In this document: piece after piece, positions 1 to 7,871 of the stretch
Position numbering within the stretch: the first letter of the stretch is position 1
Layout: each line of letters opens with the position of its first letter
Assembly: GCA_964450715.1 (NCBI GenBank)
Contig: CAYVFC010000036.1
Location: 1-59,431 of the forward strand
DNA: 59,431 nucleotides
Direction: 5' to 3'
DNA from: CAYVFC01 sp964450715
Lineage (GTDB): Bacteria; Myxococcota_A; Polyangia; Polyangiales; JAFGIB01
The notes under the pieces: generated by a model
The model's database searches: none
What the model was told of the DNA's origin: nothing
The model's input: only the letters and a program-made list of their open reading frames with translations
Made by a program: the position numbers and the translations under genes

Positions 1-181
1 AGACGGGCCGTCCCGCCCGAAAGATGGATGAGTTATTTTGTCACGGACGCTTAGGGCGTCGCCCGGGTTCCACAACAATCCACCAAGGTCTGCAGGACCT
101 GCTATGCGCCGCCTGAAGAATGGCGAAACTCTAGCTTAAGAGGTCAGCGCGACCGGCCGTACGGTCAATTAGGGAGATCGC
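1..181. other. Leader region without a gene
   Basis: I see no supportable gene here. The first 20 bases contain a GGGCCGTCCCGCC stretch that resembles the outer end of the GGGACGGTCC-type palindromic repeats found near 27.1 kb and 28.6 kb, so a repeat fragment may lie across the window edge. A purine-rich AGGGAG at about 171-176 precedes the ATG at 182 and can serve as its ribosome binding site. Confidence 0.35.
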
Positions 182-655
182 ATGGCCAAGGGAAAACGGA
201 GCGCGATTCTAGTCATCGAGGGAGACGAGTTCATCCGGCGGGCGATCGAGACGTACTGCGCAGGTTTCGCTCCCACCGTTTCGGTCGCGACCTTTACGGC
301 CGCGCTCGACGCGCTCGAGGGGTTCGACGGGATCGACCGGGATCTGCTGGCGGTGGTGATGGGCATGCAGCCCGGCGATGGCTCGGGTTCGATCGCTCTA
401 GATGAGATTCGCCGGCGACATCCGGAGATTCCGGTTCTGATCCGCGTCGTCAGGATCACCTGCAACATCGCCCGTCTCGCCGCCCGGCACCGTGCGGAGC
501 TTCTCGGCCAGTTCGACACCCTCTCCCGTCTCGATCAGTTCATCGCCCGGGCGGTAAGCGCCCGCGGCGCCTCTCGCTCCCGGCTCTCGGTCGCCGAGGT
601 ACATACGTGCCAGCAGGCGTCTATCCCCGGAACGATGAGGTCCGGGAGCCGATAG
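182..655 (+). CDS. Degenerate response-regulator receiver-like protein
   Basis: The protein has 157 aa. The first ~125 residues follow a CheY-like receiver pattern: a hydrophobic beta strand ending in an acidic EGDE, then a segment resembling strand beta-3 (LLAVVMGMQPGDGSG). The phosphoacceptor Asp expected at the end of beta-3 is absent (Val/Met there), and no conserved Lys is visible near the end. It would therefore be a non-phosphorylatable pseudo-receiver or a decaying gene. The last ~30 residues are Ser/Arg-rich and look out of frame, and the same frame continues past the stop with protein-like sequence to 838. ATG at 182 has a good AGGGAG. Real expression is uncertain. Confidence 0.5.
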   Translation: MAKGKRSAILVIEGDEFIRRAIETYCAGFAPTVSVATFTAALDALEGFDGIDRDLLAVVMGMQPGDGSGSIALDEIRRRHPEIPVLIRVVRITCNIARLAARHRAELLGQFDTLSRLDQFIARAVSARGASRSRLSVAEVHTCQQASIPGTMRSGSR

Positions 656-838
656 CGCTCACCTGCGCCCAGGTTCTCGCTGCGGCCTATCCTTCGCTAT
701 AGCCAGCGATCCGTATCGTTGAAGGCGCGGGTAACTTCGGTTACCACCGAAGGCATGATGGAGGTCTCGGGCAGCCGCACCGACGGCTACAACCGCGAGG
801 CATACGTGTTGAAGCTCGATCCCTCGGGCCTGCTCTGA
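656..838 (+). pseudogene. Possible C-terminal remnant of a beta-propeller-like protein
   Basis: The frame of the preceding gene stays open after its stop and ends at TGA 836-838. The last residues include DGYNREAYVLKLDPSG, a pattern like that in SBBP/delta-60-type secreted beta-propeller repeats (xAYVxKLDxxG). No start codon with a ribosome binding site was found. It may be a decayed fragment left by rearrangement; this is inference from a short stretch. Confidence 0.25.
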
Positions 839-856
839 CGGTTGAACACGATCCCG

Positions 857-1399
857 CTACCACCAGTACACGACCCGGGTAACCGGGTCGCCCTTCGGTG
901 CCATGCTGACGAAGCGGCTCTGCACCCCGGCCGCTCCCGCCATCTCCAGGATCCGGCCGTACCAGCCGCGTAGCAGGTGGCAGATCTCTTCAAAGTCGGG
1001 GGGGAAGCCCTCGGCGGCGACTTGCACCCGGTTCTCGGAGAGGACCTCGCAGCTGATGGACCCGAAGTCGAAGAAGAGCCTGACTACGCTCAGGTGTTTC
1101 TGCAACGACCGCACCGGCTCGCCGTCGATAATATGGTTGGGGTAAGTGCTGCGCAGGATAGCCTCCGCGTTCGCGGCGCCCCAACCGCTGAGCACCTCGG
1201 GGTCGCCCCTGGCGTGAAGCTGGAAAACCGCCCGGCAACAGCGCTGGTAGGTCTCGAAGGGATACCAGCTGCTGGACAGAACCGTGCCCGATACGATCTC
1301 CCGGTCCTCGTCCCTGAGCCACTGGCTGAAGTCGGTCTGCTTGTCCGCTCGGATCGACTTTACCCATCCCGCCAGTATACTGCCCTTTACTCTTTTCAT
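857..1399 (-). CDS. Conserved hypothetical soluble protein next to an MCP
   Basis: The protein has 180 aa, with no signal peptide or membrane segment. I do not recognise the family with certainty. Visible marks are an N-terminal basic start (MKRVKGSILAGW), a central WYPFETYQR motif followed by a helix and a GxGxxNAEAILRSTYP segment, and a C-terminal aromatic end. The ATG lies 58 bases after the stop of the chemotaxis receptor on the same strand, so the two are probably co-transcribed and this protein may be a cytoplasmic partner or sensor of that receptor. The shape recalls small single-domain proteins common in Myxococcota, but no function can be assigned. Confidence 0.6.
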   Translation of the reverse strand: MKRVKGSILAGWVKSIRADKQTDFSQWLRDEDREIVSGTVLSSSWYPFETYQRCCRAVFQLHARGDPEVLSGWGAANAEAILRSTYPNHIIDGEPVRSLQKHLSVVRLFFDFGSISCEVLSENRVQVAAEGFPPDFEEICHLLRGWYGRILEMAGAAGVQSRFVSMAPKGDPVTRVVYWW

Positions 1400-1457
1400 C
1401 CCGCGCCCCGTTCGTAGTAAATGAGGGTTCCCGCAACCGCGTACCCCGCCGGTCGCT

Positions 1458-2702
1458 TCAACCCGGCCCTTCCCGTCCTTCGTCCCGGTCCGTCGCTTGT
1501 TTATCCGGCCCGGTTTCGCTCTGCCAACTCTCGACCTGCTCGAGCAGCGCGCTGACCCGCTCGTTCATCTCCTTCACATTCCGCGCGAGCCCGCTGCTGG
1601 TCACCTCGTTTTCCATGGCGACGGCGTTGATCTGCTCGATGGCGTTGGCGATCTGGGTCAAGCCGACCGTCTGCTGCTTGATGCTGCTGGCGATGGCGAT
1701 GGCGCTGCCCGAGTTCTCGCGGATCGCCGCGTTCAGGTCGTTCATGACCGCTCCGGTGTTGCCGACCATTTCTACCCCCTCCTCGCTGCGTTGCCTGCCC
1801 CGGGCGGCGGTCGAGACCATGGTCTCGATGGCCTGCCGGACCGAGTCCAGGGTAGCCGTGATCTGCATGGCGGCGCTCTTGGACTGTTGCGCCAGGTTCT
1901 TGATCTCTCGCGCCACCACCGCGAATCCGGCGCCATACTCCCCTGCCTTGGCCGCCTCGACCGCGGCGTTCACCGCCAGGATCTTGGACTGATCCGCGAT
2001 CTCCTTGACCGATCCGATGATGATCGCGATCTCCTCAACCGCGGAGAGCAGCTCGTCGCTCTGGTTGGAGATCGCCCGCGAATCCTCCCGTATCTCGAGG
2101 ATGATTCGCTCGGTGGCCCCGAGCGCCTTCTGACCCCGTACCGAGGCCTCGGCGGTCTTGTCCGCCGCCTCCACGATGCGGCCGGCGTTCCGCCCCGCGT
2201 TCTTGCCGTTACGTTCCATTTCCTCCACCGTGGTGGCGGTCTCGGTTACGGCCGCGGCGTGCTCGGTATTGGACAGGGCCAGTAGGTCGACGGCATCCGT
2301 TACCTTGCGCGTCGACGCGGAGAAGGTGGAGGTCAGGCTCTCGACGGTCGCGGTGCGCTCGCGCAGCGTCCGGGCCATTTCAGCGACGGCGGCTGCCAAG
2401 CGGGTCGTTTCCGAAAAGAGCTGGTCGCGGCCGCCGAGCTCGATCCCTTCGAGCTCGCCCCGGGCGATCCGTTCAGCGGCGTGGGCCAGCTCGGCGATGC
2501 CCCTGGCCGAGTCGCGCCCCACCAGATAAGCGCTGCCGAGCGCCGCGAGCGCCGCCAGCAGAAAGGCGAGGATCGCGGGCCGGGGCACCTCGCCGCCCGG
2601 TGCCTGCCAGACCATGCCGATCCCGATTCCTGCCAGGACCAGCGCGCCCAGTACGCCTAGCACGGGCTTCCACCGGGCGCGAAGCGCTGCCAGCCATCTC
2701 AT
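1458..2702 (-). CDS. Methyl-accepting chemotaxis protein without a periplasmic sensor
   Basis: A 414-aa chemotaxis-type transducer. Two membrane helices (about residues 14-31 and 43-62) are joined by only ~10 residues, so there is no extracytoplasmic ligand domain. A HAMP-like helix pair follows (about 63-115), then the long coiled-coil signalling domain with the conserved hairpin tip near 235-271 (IADQSKILAVNAAVEAA, then GFAVVAREIKNLA), which contacts CheA/CheW in the family. The C-terminus is short and charged, with no clear NWETF-type pentapeptide. No cheA, cheW or cheR lies nearby, so it must work with a system encoded elsewhere, and sensing is probably cytoplasmic or via the membrane. 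The small gene just downstream on this strand may be a partner. Confidence 0.93.
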   Translation of the reverse strand: MRWLAALRARWKPVLGVLGALVLAGIGIGMVWQAPGGEVPRPAILAFLLAALAALGSAYLVGRDSARGIAELAHAAERIARGELEGIELGGRDQLFSETTRLAAAVAEMARTLRERTATVESLTSTFSASTRKVTDAVDLLALSNTEHAAAVTETATTVEEMERNGKNAGRNAGRIVEAADKTAEASVRGQKALGATERIILEIREDSRAISNQSDELLSAVEEIAIIIGSVKEIADQSKILAVNAAVEAAKAGEYGAGFAVVAREIKNLAQQSKSAAMQITATLDSVRQAIETMVSTAARGRQRSEEGVEMVGNTGAVMNDLNAAIRENSGSAIAIASSIKQQTVGLTQIANAIEQINAVAMENEVTSSGLARNVKEMNERVSALLEQVESWQSETGPDKQATDRDEGREGPG

Positions 2703-2881
2703 GATCTATCGATCATGGCCCATCAAAACGCGAATGTTAAGGTAAAGAACGAACGGGGTACGGATCTAGTAGTCCGTAGTAGGGAAGTCCGCAGGACATG
2801 CCGTGCACCCCGGTTCGCGTCTTTTCTATCCGTTTCTCCTTTTCTGTAGGTCCGAGTCCTACAGGATCTCCGGCTCTCCGA

Positions 2882-2973
2882 CACGGCCGGCGCCCGAGAC
2901 TCGAGGCGAGCGTATGCGGTTCGCCTCCACGGCCGGCGCCCGAGACTCGAGGCGAGCGTATGGGGTTCGCCTC
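2882..2973. repeat. 46-base tandem direct repeat with internal hairpins
   Basis: Two head-to-tail copies (2882-2927 and 2928-2973) differ by a single base (GCGGTT versus GGGGTT). Each ends in the inverted pair GAGGCGA/TCGCCTC around a ~10-base loop, so each copy can fold into a small hairpin. The pair lies ~50 bases upstream of the likely nfeD -10 element, where it could affect transcription; that role is inference. Confidence 0.8.
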
Positions 2974-3022
2974 TCCAGACACCCCGTGGTCGGCGACCCT
3001 TCCCGGCAACCTGGCGACCGCT

Positions 3023-3028
3023 TATAAT
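3023..3028 (+). promoter_or_regulatory. Candidate -10 element for nfeD-flotillin
   Basis: A perfect TATAAT lies 43 bases upstream of the nfeD ATG in otherwise GC-rich DNA. I see no convincing TTGACA at the matching distance, so the -35 is weak or activator-dependent. Assignment rests on the -10 match and its position. Confidence 0.4.
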
Positions 3029-3070
3029 GCTCTTCTCGGCGCCGCGGGGGTTTCGCGGGAGGAGAAAGAG

Positions 3071-3667
3071 ATGGGCGACTGGTTCGGGGCTCTCAGCATC
3101 CTGCAGAAGACCTTTGCCATCTGCGCTGGCGTCGGAGGGTTGCTCTTCGCCGTGCGCCTGGTGTTGATGTTCGTGGGGGGCGACGCGCACGACGGTGGGG
3201 CGGACGTCGAGGTGGACGCGGGCGACGGGAGCGTCGATCACCACGACGGAGCGGACTCGGATATCGCCTTCAAGCTGCTTTCCTTCCAGGGGCTCACGGC
3301 CTTCTTCATGATGTTCGGCTTGGTGGGCCTGGCCATGAGTCTGGACAGCGGCTACGGTCCGTTGCAGTCTGTATCGGTCGCTCTGGCAGCCGGGCTGGGC
3401 ACTACCTGGCTGCTCGGCAAGCTCTTCGACGCATTCAACAAGGTGCAGCACAGCGGCACCATCAACCTGAGGCGGGCCATCGGAGAGGAGGGCACCGTCT
3501 ATCTCAATATACCGGCCGACGCGCCGGGTAAGATACGCCTGGTCATCCAGGGGCGGCTCAAGGTGGTGGACGCGGTGAGCGAGGACAAGACGCCGATCGC
3601 CACCGACGCCCGCGTACGCGTCGTCGGCCTGGTCAACGAGAACGTTTTCGTGGTGAAGCCGGTCTGA
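3071..3667 (+). CDS. NfeD-like membrane protein
   Basis: The protein has 198 aa from the ATG at 3071, preceded by a strong GGAGGAG. It has three membrane helices (about 14-36, 72-90 and 98-117), with an acidic Asp/His/Gly-rich loop between the first two, and ends with a beta-rich OB-fold domain (about 135-198; EEGTVYLNIPADAPGKI... VRVVGLVNENVFVVKPV) typical of NfeD C-termini. NfeD proteins are partners of SPFH/flotillin proteins in membrane microdomains. Here the flotillin gene starts 62 bases downstream, the classic nfeD-flotillin pair. This is the short form without the ClpP-like protease domain. Confidence 0.88.
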   Translation: MGDWFGALSILQKTFAICAGVGGLLFAVRLVLMFVGGDAHDGGADVEVDAGDGSVDHHDGADSDIAFKLLSFQGLTAFFMMFGLVGLAMSLDSGYGPLQSVSVALAAGLGTTWLLGKLFDAFNKVQHSGTINLRRAIGEEGTVYLNIPADAPGKIRLVIQGRLKVVDAVSEDKTPIATDARVRVVGLVNENVFVVKPV

Positions 3668-3729
3668 CCGACGGTTATTTCGGCTATCATTCCAACCGAA
3701 TTCAATAATCCCGGAAAGGGGGATAGACG

Positions 3730-5337
3730 ATGAATATCTGGACAATCGCGGCACTGGCCGGCGTCGGCCTCTTTGTATTCTTCACCCTCTACCTGGCGGG
3801 CCGCTACCGGCGCTGCCCCTCGGACAAGATCCTGGTCATCTTCGGCAAGGTGGGCACCGGCCAGTCCGCCCGCTGCATCCACGGCGGCGGAGCGCTGGTG
3901 CTGCCCCTGATTCAGGACTACCACTACCTATCGTTGACCCCGATGACCATCAGCATACCGCTGCAGAAGGCGCTGTCGATGCAGAATATCCGCATCAACG
4001 TGCCCAGCACCTTCACCGTGGGCATCAGCACCGAGCCCTCCACCATGCAGAACGCGGCCGAGCGGCTGCTGGAGCTGCCCTTCCGCGAGATCGAGAACAT
4101 GGCGCGGGAGATCATCTTCGGCCAGCTGCGCCTGACCGTGGCCTCGCTCACCATCGAGCAGATCAACCAGGACCGCGAGTCGTTCCTGACGGCCATCCGC
4201 AAGAACGTGGAGCCGGAGCTGAACAAGATAGGCCTGTATCTCATCAACGTGAATATCACCGACATCACCGACGAGTCGGACTACATCGAGTCGATCGGCA
4301 AGAAGGCCGCCGCCGAGGCCATCAACCGGGCCAAGGTGGACGTGGCCGTGCAGGACAAGACCGGAGCGGTCGGTCAGGCTGAGGCGATCCGGGAGAAGGA
4401 CATCCGGGTGGCGGAGAACCTGGCCGCGGCCGAGAAGGGCAAGAAGAAGGCCGAGACCGACATGCGCGTGTACCTGCAGCAGCAGGAGTCGGCGGCCAAG
4501 ATCGGCGAGGCCGAGGCGATCCGGGAGAAGGACATCCGGGTGGCGGAGAACCAGGCCGAGGCCGACAAGGGGACCAAGCGCGCCGAGGCCGACAAGCGCG
4601 TGTTCGTGCAGGGCCAGGAGGCCGAGGCGGTCAAGGGCGAGAACACGGCGCAGGCCGACATCGCCGACTACAACGCGACGCTGGCCACCAAGCAGGCGGC
4701 GGCCATGCAGCGGGGCGAGGTTGCGCGGCGCGAGGCCGAGGTGGAGATCCAGAAGGCGCAGTACCGGGCCGAGCAGGAGCGGTTGAACGCCGAGGAGGTG
4801 GTGCGTAAAGAGATCGACAAGCGCAAGATCGAGATCGCCGCCGAAGCCGAGGCGCAGAAGCTGCGCAAGGAGGCGCAGGGCCAGGCCGACGCCATCCTGG
4901 CCAAGTACGAGGCCGAGGCCAAGGGCATTCGGCAGGTGCTGGACGCCAAGGCGGGCGGCTACCGCTCGCTGGTGGAGAGCTGCGGCGCGGATGCCAAGGC
5001 GGCCGCTACCTTGCTGCTGGTGGAGAAGATCGAGCAGATCGTGGCGGTGCAGGTCGAGGCCATCCGCAACCTCAAGATCGACAAGATCACGGTCTGGGAC
5101 AGCGGGGCGGCCAACGGCAACGCCAACACCTCTTCCACCGCGCACTTTGCCTCCAACCTGATCAAGAGCCTGCCGCCGCTGCACGACGTGGCCGCGCTGG
5201 CCGGGGTGCAGCTGCCCGACTACCTGGGCAAGGTCTCCGAGCAGCGCCCGGACGGCGACGGCTCTGCCTTCGATGCCGGCACGAGCGCGTCGGGCAGCGC
5301 ATTCGGGACCGTCCCGCCGCCGCCGCCCAAGCGCTGA
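3730..5337 (+). CDS. Flotillin family (SPFH) membrane scaffold protein
   Basis: A 535-aa flotillin. It begins with a single membrane helix (residues ~3-22) followed by an SPFH/band-7 domain (about 30-190) and a long Ala/Glu/Lys-rich coiled coil (about 200-430) containing near-duplicate segments (EAIREKDIRVAEN occurs twice) typical of flotillin repeats. The C-terminal ~100 residues hold a flotillin-type segment (LLLVEKIEQIVAVQVEAIRNLKIDKITVWDSG) and a Gly/Ser/Pro tail. Flotillins oligomerise on the inner membrane and organise functional microdomains. A purine-rich GGAAAGGGGG precedes the ATG. Paired with the NfeD-like gene upstream. Confidence 0.93.
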   Translation: MNIWTIAALAGVGLFVFFTLYLAGRYRRCPSDKILVIFGKVGTGQSARCIHGGGALVLPLIQDYHYLSLTPMTISIPLQKALSMQNIRINVPSTFTVGISTEPSTMQNAAERLLELPFREIENMAREIIFGQLRLTVASLTIEQINQDRESFLTAIRKNVEPELNKIGLYLINVNITDITDESDYIESIGKKAAAEAINRAKVDVAVQDKTGAVGQAEAIREKDIRVAENLAAAEKGKKKAETDMRVYLQQQESAAKIGEAEAIREKDIRVAENQAEADKGTKRAEADKRVFVQGQEAEAVKGENTAQADIADYNATLATKQAAAMQRGEVARREAEVEIQKAQYRAEQERLNAEEVVRKEIDKRKIEIAAEAEAQKLRKEAQGQADAILAKYEAEAKGIRQVLDAKAGGYRSLVESCGADAKAAATLLLVEKIEQIVAVQVEAIRNLKIDKITVWDSGAANGNANTSSTAHFASNLIKSLPPLHDVAALAGVQLPDYLGKVSEQRPDGDGSAFDAGTSASGSAFGTVPPPPPKR

Positions 5338-5543
5338 CCTCCGGCGGGTTCGCTCGTCGCTGGCGCTCCGACGGCGTGCTATCCGATGATGTTGCAGGGG
5401 TGGTGTTCGCCCTGTCTCGCCGTACGGATTCGTCCTCGACGCCAAATTCCGATATCTTCATCGTCTTCATCGCCCTCCCCGCCGGCGTATCTTCCGTGGG
5501 AGGTCGGTGCTACGCTGGCGGCCAACGGGCAAGGGAGGCGCTG

Positions 5544-5870
5544 ATGGTTACTCGCGTGTGCTCCGGCAGGCTCTCGCTGGCGGCGCTTCTGGCCGCGGCG
5601 TTCGCGTTCTCGGCTTGCGGCTCGGATGACCGCAACGGGCAATCCGCAACAGCGGGTCAGGAAGCAACCGCGGGCGGCGGCGGCCTCCAGGCGGGCACGG
5701 GTGGCGGGGGCGCGGGCGGCGTCGGCGGCGCGGCAGGAGTCAGCGGCGCGGGCGCTGGCGGTGCGGGCGCTGGCGGTGCGAGGAAGGGGACGTACCCAAC
5801 TTCCACAACTTCGGGAGAAAATGCGAAAAAGGCAAAGCGAGATGTTACAAGTATTAAGTTCAAGTATTAA
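5544..5870 (+). pseudogene. Truncated Gly/Ala-rich lipoprotein, 3' end made of repeat DNA
   Basis: The ATG at 5544 has an excellent ribosome binding site (AAGGGAGG). The protein starts with a lipoprotein signal (hydrophobic stretch then FSACGSD, Cys at about residue 25) and continues as a Gly/Ala-rich linker typical of myxobacterial lipoproteins. After about residue 80 the reading frame enters the palindromic repeat (KGTYPTSTTSG) and ends at 5870 after 108 aa, so no folded domain follows. The most likely history is truncation of a longer lipoprotein gene by repeat insertion or deletion. Whether the short product is made is unknown. Confidence 0.6.
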
Positions 5871-5964
5871 GTTGTTTAAGTTGGGTACGTCCCCCGTCTC
5901 CAGGTATTAAGTTGTTTAAGTTGGGTACGTCCCCCGTCTCAAGTTGGGTACGTCCCCCGTCTCC
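5787..5964. repeat. GGGACGTACCC-type palindromic repeat cluster
   Basis: One arm reads GGGGACGTACCCAACTT (from about 5789). Three copies of the opposite arm, AAGTTGGGTACGTCCCC, follow, each ending in CCGTCTC: two are preceded by TATTAAGTTGTTT and the last joins directly. Together they form a REP/REPIN-like unit with extra right arms in tandem. The cluster lies between the convergent lipoprotein gene and typA and forms the end of both reading frames. The GGGAC...GTCCC ends recall the repeat families at 27.1 and 28.6 kb, though the inner sequences differ. Confidence 0.85.
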
Positions 5965-7786
5965 GCTCGTCGGTACGCCTGGGACGGACGCGGCCGCACA
6001 GGACCTTTTTACGCACGCGGATGGCGTCCGGCGTGACCTCCATCAACTCGTCGCGGTCGATGAAGGCCATGGCGCTCTCCAGGGTCAGCTGGCGCGGCGG
6101 GGAGAGAATCACGTTTTCGTCCTTGGCTGCGGCGCGCAGGTTGGTGAGCTTCTTCTCCTTGGTGATATTGACGTCGATATCCACCGGCCGGTTGCATTCG
6201 CCGACGATCATACCCTCGTAGACTTCGGTGCCGGGTCCGATGAACAGATCGCCGCGGGCCTGCATGTGAAACAGCGCGTAGGCGGTGGCCCGGCCCGACC
6301 GGTCCGCCACCAGCGCACCGCGCACCCGGCGCAGCATGGGACCCTGGTACGGCTCCCAGCCCTCGAACTGCGTGTTGAGCAGGCCGGTGCCCCGGGTCTC
6401 GCTCAAGAAATCGGAGCGGTAGCCGATCAGGCCTCGAGAAGGCGCGATGAACTCGATCCGGGTGCGGCCGAAGCCCAGGTTGGTCATCTTGACCATTCGA
6501 CCCTTGCGCGAGCCCCGGTGGTTGGTAACCGTGCCCACGTACTCGTCCGGGATATCCACGATCACCCGCTCGCTCGGCTCGGACTTACGGCCGTCGATCT
6601 CGCGTACGACTACCTCGGGGTTACCGAGGCCGAACTCGTATCCCTCCCGCCTCATGGTCTCGGCCAGGATGGCCACCATCAGCTCGCCCCGGCAGTAGAC
6701 CAGAAAGGCGTCGGTCTCGCCGCTATCCTCGACGCGCATGGCCAGGTTTTTGCGGGCCTCGCGCTGCAATCGCGCGCGCAGGTGGCTGGAGGTAACGAAC
6801 TTGCCGGCGCGTCCCGAGAAGGGCGAGTCGTTGACGTGGAAGCGGACCTTGATGGTAGGCGGCTCGACCTCGATACGGGGCAGGGCGACCGGCTGCTCGG
6901 GGTCGGCGACGGTGTCGCCGATCTGAACCTCAGGCATCCCGGATACGGCGATTACATCTCCCGCCATCGCTAGCTGCCGGGATACGCGGTTCAGCCCCTC
7001 GAAGCCGAAGATCTGCCCGACGCGATGGGGAACCCGCTCCCGTGCGCCCAGCAGCAGCACCTCTTGACCGCGACCGATGGATCCGTTGACCACGCGGCCG
7101 ATGGCCAGCCGGCCCACGTAGTCGTCGTGGCTGACGTTGGTGACGATGAGCTGTAGCGGCAAACCGGGATCGCCGGCCGGGGGCGGTATGCGCTCGAGGA
7201 TGGTTTGAAAGAGCGGCCGGAGATCGCCGTCCGGTCCGCCGGGCTCGCTGCGGCAGACGCCCCGGGTGGCGATCGTGTACAGGACCGGGAAATCGGCCTG
7301 CGCGTCGCTGGCCTCCAGGTCGCAGAACAGGTCGAAGACCTCGTCCAGCACCTCGTCGGCCCGGGCGTCCTGCCGGTCGACCTTGTTGATGACCACCAGC
7401 ACGGGCATTCCCAGCCCGAGCGCCTTGTTCAGCACGAAGCGGGTCTGTGGTAGCGGCCCCTCGGCCGCGTCGACCAGCAACAGGGCGCCGTCGGCCATGG
7501 AGAGCGTACGTTCCACCTCGCCGCCGAAGTCGGCGTGTCCGGGCGTATCGATAATGTTGATGCGCGTATTCCCGTAGACGACGGAGGTATGCTTGGCCAG
7601 GATGGTGATGCCCCGCTCCCGTTCGAGGTCGTTGCTGTCCAGCACCCGCTCCGGGATCTGCTCGTGCGCCTGGAAGGCGCCGGTCTGCCGCAGCATGGCG
7701 TCGACCAGCGTGGTCTTGCCGTGGTCCACGTGAGCGATGATGGCGACGTTGCGGAGAGCGTCCGGCGTTGGCGAGGGGCAGATCAT
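5939..7786 (-). CDS. typA: Translational GTPase TypA/BipA
   Basis: A ribosome-associated GTPase related to EF-G, about 615 aa from the ATG at 7786. The G domain is intact: G1 AHVDHGKTT (~18-26), G2/G3 with RERGITI and DTPGHADF, and NKVD. The EF-G-like domains and the TypA-specific C-terminal domain (GRTRIEFIAPSRGLIGYRS, NITKEKKLTN) follow. An ATG at 7843 would add 19 residues but has no better ribosome binding site; 7786 fits family length. The end is odd: after DAIRVRKKVL the last residues (RRRGTYPT) are encoded by the palindromic repeat, and the stop codon TGA is formed at a junction between repeat copies. It follows the AgmX-type gene on the same strand. Confidence 0.95.
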   Translation of the reverse strand: MICPSPTPDALRNVAIIAHVDHGKTTLVDAMLRQTGAFQAHEQIPERVLDSNDLERERGITILAKHTSVVYGNTRINIIDTPGHADFGGEVERTLSMADGALLLVDAAEGPLPQTRFVLNKALGLGMPVLVVINKVDRQDARADEVLDEVFDLFCDLEASDAQADFPVLYTIATRGVCRSEPGGPDGDLRPLFQTILERIPPPAGDPGLPLQLIVTNVSHDDYVGRLAIGRVVNGSIGRGQEVLLLGARERVPHRVGQIFGFEGLNRVSRQLAMAGDVIAVSGMPEVQIGDTVADPEQPVALPRIEVEPPTIKVRFHVNDSPFSGRAGKFVTSSHLRARLQREARKNLAMRVEDSGETDAFLVYCRGELMVAILAETMRREGYEFGLGNPEVVVREIDGRKSEPSERVIVDIPDEYVGTVTNHRGSRKGRMVKMTNLGFGRTRIEFIAPSRGLIGYRSDFLSETRGTGLLNTQFEGWEPYQGPMLRRVRGALVADRSGRATAYALFHMQARGDLFIGPGTEVYEGMIVGECNRPVDIDVNITKEKKLTNLRAAAKDENVILSPPRQLTLESAMAFIDRDELMEVTPDAIRVRKKVLCGRVRPRRTDERRRGTYPT

Positions 7787-7871
7787 GGCAGCGATGGCCG
7801 CGAAACCGCGGCCGGCGCGGCAGGGTAGACCGCTTTGGGCCATATGCAAGCCGAAGGTTACGCCCCCGGTT

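Larger units (their letters stand above)
2703..3070. other. Divergent intergenic region before nfeD
   Basis: This 368-base gap separates the minus-strand MCP from the plus-strand nfeD. It contains a tandem 46-base duplication (2882-2973), a perfect TATAAT at 3023-3028 and a GGAGGAG ribosome binding site at about 3059-3065. An in-frame upstream extension of the nfeD frame to 2798 is open but runs through the repeats and has no binding site, so I treat it as non-coding. Confidence 0.5.

Noticed and set aside
3928..5445. 505-aa open frame antisense to the flotillin gene
   Set aside because: It mirrors the strongly biased codon use of flotillin on the other strand, is Leu/Arg/Asp/His-rich with no domain, and has no ribosome binding site.
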